Origin: Sphingomonas asaccharolytica NBRC 15499
Lineage (GTDB): Bacteria > Pseudomonadota > Alphaproteobacteria > Sphingomonadales > Sphingomonadaceae
Direction of reading: 5' to 3'
DNA: 64,000 nt
NCBI RefSeq assembly: GCF_001598355.1
Contig: NZ_BCYU01000002.1
Coordinates: forward strand, 1 to 64,000
Positions 58,402 to 64,000 of the stretch are shown here, one piece after another. Position 1 is the stretch's first letter; every line of letters begins with the position of its first letter. The notes beneath the pieces are model-generated. The model saw only the letters and a program-made list of their open reading frames with translations. It had not been told where the DNA came from and made no database searches. A program made the position numbers and the translations under genes.

Positions 58402-59673
58402 ATGCCAAAGTTAGATGGCGGCGATTCGAAGAGTACGCTTTATTGCTCGTTCTGCGGGAAATCGCAGCACGAGGTGAGGAAGCTCATCGCCGGCCCGACC
58501 GTGTTTATCTGCGACGAGTGCGTGGAGCTGTGCAACGACATCATCCGTGAGGAAACGAAGTCGGCATTGGTCTCCAAGAAGGACGGTGGCGTCCCCACGC
58601 CGCAGGAAATCTGCGACGTGCTCGACGATTACGTGATCGGCCAGAAACAGGCCAAGCGCGTGCTCTCGGTCGCGGTGCACAATCATTACAAGCGGCTCAA
58701 CCACGGCGCCAAGGGCGCCGATGTCGAGCTCGCCAAGTCGAACATCCTGCTCGTCGGTCCGACCGGGTGCGGCAAGACGTTGCTCGCGCAGACACTAGCG
58801 CGAATCCTCGACGTGCCGTTCACCATGGCCGATGCGACCACGCTGACCGAAGCCGGCTATGTCGGTGAGGATGTCGAGAACATCATCCTCAAGCTGCTCC
58901 AGGCATCCGACTACAATGTCGAGCGGGCGCAGCGTGGGATCGTTTACATCGACGAGATCGACAAGATCAGCCGCAAGGCGGAAAATCCGTCGATCACGCG
59001 CGACGTGTCGGGCGAAGGCGTGCAGCAGGCGCTGCTCAAGCTGATGGAAGGCACGACCGCGAGCGTTCCGCCGCAGGGCGGCCGCAAGCATCCGCAGCAG
59101 GAATTCCTCCAGGTCGACACGACCAACATCCTGTTCATCTGCGGCGGCGCCTTCTCCGGCCTGGAAAAGATCATCGGCGATCGCCTGCAGGGCAAGTCGA
59201 TCGGATTCGGCGCGCATGTCGCCGCGCCCGACGAGCGCCGCACCGGCGAAGTGCTGAAGTCGGTCGAGCCCGAGGATCTGCTCAAGTTTGGCCTGATCCC
59301 CGAATTCGTCGGCCGCTTGCCGGTGATCGCTACCTTGGAGGATCTCGACGAGCCGGCGCTGGTCAAGATCCTGTCCGAGCCGAAGAACGCCTTGGTCAAA
59401 CAGTATCAGAAGCTGTTCGACATGGAGGACGTGAAGCTGGGCTTCACCGACGACGCGCTGTCGACGGTCGCGCGCAAGGCGATCGACCGCAAGACTGGCG
59501 CGCGTGGACTGCGCTCGATCCTGGAGGGCATTTTGCTCGACACGATGTTCGACCTGCCCGGCATGGACGGCGTCGACGAAGTGATGATCGACAAGGACGT
59601 GGTAGAGGGCCGCAAGGACCCGATCCGCGTCTATGCCAAGAAGGAAAAGGAAAAGGCCGGCGACGCCGCCTGA
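58402..59673 (+). CDS. clpX: ATP-dependent Clp protease ATP-binding subunit ClpX
   Basis: 423 aa. Zinc-binding domain with C15, C18, C37 and C40; Walker A GPTGCGKT (119-126); Walker [10 protein letters not shown]; pore loop GYVGED; and the IGF loop within [11 protein letters not shown]. It unfolds tagged proteins and feeds them to ClpP. The ATG follows GACGAGGTGATT. Confidence 0.98.
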   Translation: MPKLDGGDSKSTLYCSFCGKSQHEVRKLIAGPTVFICDECVELCNDIIREETKSALVSKKDGGVPTPQEICDVLDDYVIGQKQAKRVLSVAVHNHYKRLNHGAKGADVELAKSNILLVGPTGCGKTLLAQTLARILDVPFTMADATTLTEAGYVGEDVENIILKLLQASDYNVERAQRGIVYIDEIDKISRKAENPSITRDVSGEGVQQALLKLMEGTTASVPPQGGRKHPQQEFLQVDTTNILFICGGAFSGLEKIIGDRLQGKSIGFGAHVAAPDERRTGEVLKSVEPEDLLKFGLIPEFVGRLPVIATLEDLDEPALVKILSEPKNALVKQYQKLFDMEDVKLGFTDDALSTVARKAIDRKTGARGLRSILEGILLDTMFDLPGMDGVDEVMIDKDVVEGRKDPIRVYAKKEKEKAGDAA

Positions 59674-59700
59674 TCCGGGTTTTCAAGCGTGATAAGAGAT

Positions 59701-59735
59701 ACGGGCGCCGATCGTTTCGACCGGCGCCCGTTTTC
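59701..59735 (+). terminator. Rho-independent terminator after clpX
   Basis: ACGGGCGCCG (59701-59710) pairs perfectly with CGGCGCCCGT (59722-59731), followed by TTTTCG. Confidence 0.85.
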
Positions 59736-59747
59736 GTTGGAGGGGTA

Positions 59748-59993
59748 ATGCTCGACCTGAGACCGAATTGCGAATGCTGCGACCGCGATCTGCCGGCCGA
59801 CAGTCCTGACGCACGCATCTGTACGTTCGAATGCACGTTCTGCGCGGAATGCGTCGATGGCGTGCTCGGCGGCGTCTGTCCCAATTGCGGCGGTAATTTC
59901 GTGCCGCGGCCGATCCGTCCGGCGGCATTGCTCGAACGCAATCCAGCCTCGACCCAACGCGTGCTCAAGCCCGAAGGCTGCAAGGCGGCATGA
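59748..59993 (+). CDS. DUF1272 zinc-binding protein
   Basis: 81 aa. LRPNCECCDRDLPADSPDARICTFECTFCAECV and GVCPNCGGNFVPRPIRP give the Cys pattern of DUF1272, a short family with probable zinc sites. Function unknown. The next ATG overlaps its stop. Confidence 0.85.
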   Translation: MLDLRPNCECCDRDLPADSPDARICTFECTFCAECVDGVLGGVCPNCGGNFVPRPIRPAALLERNPASTQRVLKPEGCKAA

Positions 59994-60571
59994 TCCGCGT
60001 GGCGACGAGGGCCGATCGCGACGCGATCGCGGTGACGCTCGCGCGGGCCTTCGCCGACGATCCGGCGACGTCGTACATCTTTCCCGATCCGGCCGAGCGC
60101 GCGAAGCGGTTGCCGCGCATGTTCCGGCTGATCTTCGACGAGGATGCCGGCGGCATGCCGCTGGTGACCGGGAGCGGGGAAGCAGCGACCTTGTGGCGGC
60201 GGCCGGGCCAGGCCGAGATCGGCAAGCTCGAGATGCTCAAGCAATTGTTCCCGTTGATCGGCGCCTTCGGGTCGTCGCTGGTGCGGGCGATGCGTGTAGG
60301 CGATGCGATCGACGCGCATCATCCATCGGGGACCTATTGGTATCTGCACATCGCCGGCGTCGACCCCGCGCATCAGGGCAAGGGGCTGGGCTCGGCCTCG
60401 ATCCGCCAGGGGCTCGCCAAGGCGCGGGAGGATGGCGTGCCGGCGTTCCTCGAAACCGCGACGCCGCGCAATGTCAGCCTCTATCAGTCGCTCGGATTCG
60501 AAGTGATCGACGAATGGCACGTGCCCAAGGGCGGGCCCAAGTTTTGGTCGATGTTGAATCCGAGGCCGTAG
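59990..60571 (+). CDS. GNAT-family N-acetyltransferase
   Basis: 193 aa. The acetyl-CoA site is LHIAGVDPAHQGKGLGSASI (Q/RxxGxG/A pattern), followed by LETATPRNVSLYQSLGFEVI. The substrate is unknown. Overlaps DUF1272 by 4 nt, so the pair is coupled. Confidence 0.85.
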   Translation: MIRVATRADRDAIAVTLARAFADDPATSYIFPDPAERAKRLPRMFRLIFDEDAGGMPLVTGSGEAATLWRRPGQAEIGKLEMLKQLFPLIGAFGSSLVRAMRVGDAIDAHHPSGTYWYLHIAGVDPAHQGKGLGSASIRQGLAKAREDGVPAFLETATPRNVSLYQSLGFEVIDEWHVPKGGPKFWSMLNPRP

Positions 60572-60586
60572 GAAGCCCGCATTTAC

Positions 60587-60693
60587 CGTCATCCCCGCGA
60601 AAGCGGGGACCCAGCTCCAACGCTCTCCTCCATACAGCCGGTCGTAGTTGCGGATACTGCCGGAGCTGGGTCCCCGCTGTCGCGGGGATGACG
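60587..60693. repeat. Inverted pair of CGTCATCCCCGCG repeats
   Basis: CGTCATCCCCGCGAAAGCGG (from 60587) is mirrored by a segment ending in CGCGGGGATGACG at 60693, with GACCCAGCTCC / GGAGCTGGGTC arms in between. Repeats of this type are widespread between genes of alphaproteobacteria. The pair lies between convergent genes and may serve as a terminator. Confidence 0.75.
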
Positions 60694-60704
60694 GAGGAGG
60701 GCGG

Positions 60705-61310
60705 TCAGAAAACCCCCGGCACGAACCTTTTCACCCTCGCGGCATACTCATCATACGCTGCCCCAAACTGCGTCCTCAGCAGCCGCTCCTCGTGCGCGAC
60801 GCGCATCCATGTCCCCAGCGCGTAGAGCGGCACGCCGACGACCAGGTTGCGGGTGTGGCCGAAGGCGATCGCCATCGCGATCATGAACCCGAACAAAGCG
60901 ACATAGATCGGGTTGCGCACGACCGCGAACGGGCCGGTCTGGACGAGCGTGTGGTCGGTCAGCGTGCGGGCAACCAATGCCCAGTTCTTGCCCATCGCGT
61001 GCGAGGAGGCATGGAACAACCATACGGCACCCAGCATCAGCGCAAGGACCACGATCGCCTCGATGATCGCCTTGGCCGACAGCGGATCGAGTTCGACGCG
61101 GACGGGGCCAAAGCCCGAAACGCCGATGCCGATTCCCTGGACGACGATCCAGAGCCAGGTAATCGAGGCGCGTTGCGACAAGGGTGTGGTGCCGACCTTT
61201 GTCGCCCGATGCCGCGCCGCCATCAGCGCGATGAAGAACGCGAAGAAGCCGAGCATCATCGCGGCGATCCCGGGCAGGGCGACCGCGTCGTTGGGAAAAG
61301 CGTGTTGCAT
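60705..61310 (-). CDS. Isoprenylcysteine carboxyl methyltransferase (ICMT)-like membrane protein
   Basis: 201 aa with about five transmembrane segments. The C-terminal signature VQTGPFAVVRNPIYVALFGFMIAM and RVAHEERLLRTQFGAAYDEYAARVKRFVPG is that of the ICMT/PEMT-like family. Bacterial substrates are unknown; methylation of a small or lipid-linked molecule is likely. Confidence 0.85.
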   Translation of the reverse strand: MQHAFPNDAVALPGIAAMMLGFFAFFIALMAARHRATKVGTTPLSQRASITWLWIVVQGIGIGVSGFGPVRVELDPLSAKAIIEAIVVLALMLGAVWLFHASSHAMGKNWALVARTLTDHTLVQTGPFAVVRNPIYVALFGFMIAMAIAFGHTRNLVVGVPLYALGTWMRVAHEERLLRTQFGAAYDEYAARVKRFVPGVF

Positions 61311-61350
61311 CGGGTTTGTATGCTCCAGCCGTATTATTCTAACAACACAC

Positions 61351-63141
61351 TTACTGCTTCAACTTGAGCCCTGCCCGATAATCCTCAACCGCGCGCGATC
61401 GTTTCAACACGCGGGCATAAGGGTCGACCACGACATGCGCGCCGGCGGGTACGTCGATCGTTGCGGTGCCGTCGGGCATGTCGACCTTCATCAGCTTATC
61501 GTCGACCAGCACCTCGATCGGCATCGGGAAGGGGAGTTTGTCGGGAGTCAGCCAGAACAGGTTGAGTTTGTCGCCGCTGCGCGCCTCGACCAGTTCGGGC
61601 AGATCGGCCTTGCGCAGATAGATGTCGAAGAACCAGTCGAGGTTCTTGCCGGTGACCTTCCTGACATTGTCCTCATAGTCGCGGGTCGAGCCGAAGCGCG
61701 GCGTGAAGTTGCCGGGTTTGGGATCGGGGCGGCCATAAACTTCGAGCCGGGTCACGTCCCAGAATTGTTTGTCGCCGATCAGCCAGCGCAGGGTGTGGAG
61801 CATCCACGCGCCTTTGTAATAGATATCGCTGCCCGGACCGCCCTTGCTCGTCTCGTACACCTCTTCCTCGGTGATCCAGCGGCCGCGGGTGATCGGCACG
61901 GCGTTGATGATTTTGTTGCGCTGATCGTCCAGCATCGTCGCATAGCGGGCATAGCCCTCGCGCCACAGGCCATAGGCCGGCTGCATATACTCGCCATAGC
62001 CTTCGTGGATCCAGTAATCGTCCCAATTGGCGGCGGTCACCTGGTTGCCGAACCATTCGTGGCTGAATTCGTGCTGGAACAGCCAATCGAAGCCCTCGGG
62101 CGCCTTTTTATAGGCGTTGCCATAGGCGTTGATTGTCTGGTGCTCCATGCCGAGATGCGGCGTCTCGACCACGCCGACCTTTTCGTCGCCGAACGGGTAG
62201 GGGCCGACATTGCTTTCGAAGAAATCGAGCGTCGGGGCGAATTCGGCGAACAGCTTCTTCGCCTGTTCCTCCTCGCCCGGCAGATACCAGTAGAACATCG
62301 GAATCGTGTTGCCGAAACGGCTCTTATAGTCGGCGGAGATCACTTCGTAGGGCGCGACGTTGAGCGCGATCGCATAGGTGTTGGGATGCTTGATCTCCCA
62401 GTTCCACGTCTCGCGTCCGTCGGCCCCGGTATCGACGCCCTTGAACACGCCGTTGGACGGCGCCTTCAGCCCCTTGGGAATGGTGATGTGGAGCGCGACC
62501 TTGCCCGGTTCGCCTTCGGGAAAGTCGAAGCACGGCCACAATATGTCGCAGCCATAGCCCTCGCTCGTGGTGGCGAACCACAACCGGCCGTCCTTGGTCT
62601 TCGACCAGACCACGCCGTCGTCCCATGGCGCGTTGACCGCAACATGCGGCACGCCGCCATAGGCGATCGTCGCGGTGATGCGCTCGCCCGCCGCATAGGT
62701 GCGCGGAAGCTTGATCGTCAGGCGGCCATCGGGGTTCGACCAGGCGCTCGCCGGCAGTTTCTGGCCGTCGATCGCGATCGCGCTCGGTCCGAGATTCTTG
62801 TCGAGATCGATGACCAATTTGTCGGCTGGCGCTTTGGGGGTGAAACTCTCCACCGCTACCGCCTTGAGTTGCTCGGTGTCCGGAAGGACCTCGAACGACA
62901 GATCGGCGGCGTCGAATTGCAGCTTGGCCTGGTCGGGATCGACCTGCCCGCCCGACCGCTGGGTCTGCGCGGTCAGCGGCGGTTCACCTTTTTTTGGTAA
63001 GCTTGCGATGCCCGCGGTGGCGACGGTCAGGCTTATCCCCACCAATAAGGGGACGAACAGGCGTGGGAGATTGATGGAACGCTCACGCTTCCCATATAGA
63101 AAGACAAAAGCGTCCCGGTTGGGCGCCCCCGGAGTATCCAT
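61351..63141 (-). CDS. M1 family aminopeptidase
   Basis: 596 aa if started at the ATG at 63141, which directly abuts the lon start on the other strand. The true start may be a later GTG/TTG just before the signal-like helix LFVPLLVGISLTVATAGIA. The zinc site is HEFSHEWFG with the second Glu in HEGYGEYMQ, and GMEHQT replaces the usual GAMEN exopeptidase motif. Periplasmic release of N-terminal amino acids is likely. A run of seven A (62989-62995 region) lies early in the frame. Confidence 0.85.
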   Translation of the reverse strand: MDTPGAPNRDAFVFLYGKRERSINLPRLFVPLLVGISLTVATAGIASLPKKGEPPLTAQTQRSGGQVDPDQAKLQFDAADLSFEVLPDTEQLKAVAVESFTPKAPADKLVIDLDKNLGPSAIAIDGQKLPASAWSNPDGRLTIKLPRTYAAGERITATIAYGGVPHVAVNAPWDDGVVWSKTKDGRLWFATTSEGYGCDILWPCFDFPEGEPGKVALHITIPKGLKAPSNGVFKGVDTGADGRETWNWEIKHPNTYAIALNVAPYEVISADYKSRFGNTIPMFYWYLPGEEEQAKKLFAEFAPTLDFFESNVGPYPFGDEKVGVVETPHLGMEHQTINAYGNAYKKAPEGFDWLFQHEFSHEWFGNQVTAANWDDYWIHEGYGEYMQPAYGLWREGYARYATMLDDQRNKIINAVPITRGRWITEEEVYETSKGGPGSDIYYKGAWMLHTLRWLIGDKQFWDVTRLEVYGRPDPKPGNFTPRFGSTRDYEDNVRKVTGKNLDWFFDIYLRKADLPELVEARSGDKLNLFWLTPDKLPFPMPIEVLVDDKLMKVDMPDGTATIDVPAGAHVVVDPYARVLKRSRAVEDYRAGLKLKQ

Positions 63142-64000
63142 GACTACCCAATCCTTCCCCGTATTGCCGCTGCGCGACATCGTGGTGTTTCCCCATATGA
63201 TCGTGCCGCTGTTCGTCGGCCGCGACAAGTCGGTTGCCGCGCTGGAAAGCGCGATGGCCGCTGACAAGGAGATTTTCCTGGTCGCGCAGCTCGACCCCGC
63301 GCAGGACGACCCGCAGCGCGACGACCTGTACGACATGGGCGTCGTCGCGACGATCCTGCAATTGCTCAAGCTGCCCGACGGCACCGTCCGCGTGCTGGTC
63401 GAGGGCAAGGCGCGCGCCACGCTGACGGCATTGTCGGGCGGCGGCGATCACCTCACTGCCGAGATCGAGCGGATCGAGGAGGAGCCCGTAAAGGGCGTCG
63501 AGATCCAGGCGCTGATGCGCTCGGTGGTCGATCAGTTCGAATCCTATTCGAAGCTCAACCGCAAGCTGCCGGCGGAGACCGCGGTGCAGCTGAGCGAGAT
63601 CGAGGAGCCGTCGCGGCTGGCCGATTCGATCGCCGGCAATATCGCGATCAAGGTCGCCGAGAAGCAGGCGTTGCTGGTCGAGCTCGACCAGTCGAAGCGG
63701 CTCGAGATGGTCTATGCCTTCATGGAAGGCGAGCTCGGCGTGTTGCAGGTCGAGAAGAAGATCAAGTCGCGGGTCAAGCGCCAGATGGAGAAGACCCAGC
63801 GCGAATATTATCTCAACGAGCAGTTGAAGGCGATCCAGCGCGAGTTGGGCAACGAGGCCGACGAGGGCGATGGCGATGAGATCGCCGAGCTGACCCAGAA
63901 GATCGCCACGCTCAAGCTGAGCAAGGAGGCGCGCACCAAGGCGACCGCCGAGCTCAAGAAGCTCAAGACGATGGCGCCGATGTCGGCGGAAGCGACCGTC
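63140..64000 (+). CDS. lon: Lon protease, N-terminal part (3' end off window)
   Basis: 287 codons visible. FPVLPLRDIVVFPHMIVPLFVGRDKS is the start of the LON substrate-binding domain, followed by EKQALLVELDQSKRLEMVYAFMEGEL and the coiled coil RVKRQMEKTQREYYLNEQLKAIQREL. The AAA+ and Ser-Lys protease domains lie beyond the edge. Lon degrades misfolded and regulatory proteins. Its promoter must overlap the aminopeptidase 5' end. Confidence 0.95.
   Translation, partial: MTTQSFPVLPLRDIVVFPHMIVPLFVGRDKSVAALESAMAADKEIFLVAQLDPAQDDPQRDDLYDMGVVATILQLLKLPDGTVRVLVEGKARATLTALSGGGDHLTAEIERIEEEPVKGVEIQALMRSVVDQFESYSKLNRKLPAETAVQLSEIEEPSRLADSIAGNIAIKVAEKQALLVELDQSKRLEMVYAFMEGELGVLQVEKKIKSRVKRQMEKTQREYYLNEQLKAIQRELGNEADEGDGDEIAELTQKIATLKLSKEARTKATAELKKLKTMAPMSAEATV

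Noticed and set aside
60913-63000. 695-codon open frame on the plus strand
   Set aside because: It lies opposite the M1 aminopeptidase, whose zinc motif and family blocks are intact; the plus-strand translation shows no family features. High GC leaves long antisense frames open.

Overview
The window is a piece of an alphaproteobacterial chromosome, most likely from a sphingomonad. It is GC-rich, and the chromosomal genes (gatB, a tig / clpP-clpX / lon neighbourhood, a DUF1272 protein, an ICMT-like methyltransferase, an M1 aminopeptidase) and the intergenic palindromes fit that group. The placement is inference from gene content; no 16S or marker comparison was possible.

Host left flank (1-7565): a large-subunit pseudouridine synthase running off the left edge, a single-domain response regulator, an SH3-like secreted protein, gatB, a convergent membrane protein, a periplasmic cyclophilin, two coupled secreted proteins and two small minus-strand genes. 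A tRNA promoter then leads into 39 bp of a tRNA-Leu gene, which is attL.

Prophage (about 44.8 kb, 7566-52386): an integrated temperate podovirus-like phage flanked by an exact 39-bp repeat. The repeat is the 5' half of tRNA-Leu(UAG); the intact tRNA is at the right end. From left to right: (i) a control region and a T7-type single-subunit RNA polymerase; (ii) a T7-like replication and lysis block on the plus strand (SSB, endonuclease I, lysozyme, primase-helicase, family A DNA polymerase, spanin pair, exonuclease, dNTP hydrolase and many small proteins), interrupted by a two-gene minus-strand moron; (iii) an SOS-type accessory patch with three GTTC-N7-GTTC LexA boxes, two SRAP proteins and small membrane proteins; (iv) a minus-strand operon including a SprT-like protease; (v) a structured non-coding region; (vi) a virion block (fibres, ejection proteins, terminase, P22-like portal, scaffold, SU10-like major capsid protein, adaptor); (vii) a MarR-type regulator and a tyrosine integrase next to attR.

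The most interesting signal is regulatory. A 16-bp inverted repeat, GTCnGCAnnTGCnGAC, often in tandem at 17-bp spacing, is scattered through the prophage. It overlaps the start point of the predicted sigma70 promoter of the RNA polymerase gene, the leader of the MarR-type gene, and the surroundings of two near-identical 25-bp elements that are good candidates for promoters of the phage RNA polymerase. This suggests lysogeny is held by a winged-helix repressor that shuts off a single-subunit polymerase and binds many dispersed operators. A second palindrome, CGTGTACACG, is also strongly over-represented in the prophage.

Host right flank (52387-64000): tRNA-Leu(UAG), trigger factor, a palindrome-rich spacer, a GT2 glycosyltransferase, a small membrane protein, a DOPA-dioxygenase-like protein coupled to an NAD-dependent reductase, clpP, a possibly frameshifted L7/L12-like gene, clpX, DUF1272, a GNAT acetyltransferase, an ICMT-like protein, an M1 aminopeptidase, and the 5' part of lon running off the right edge.
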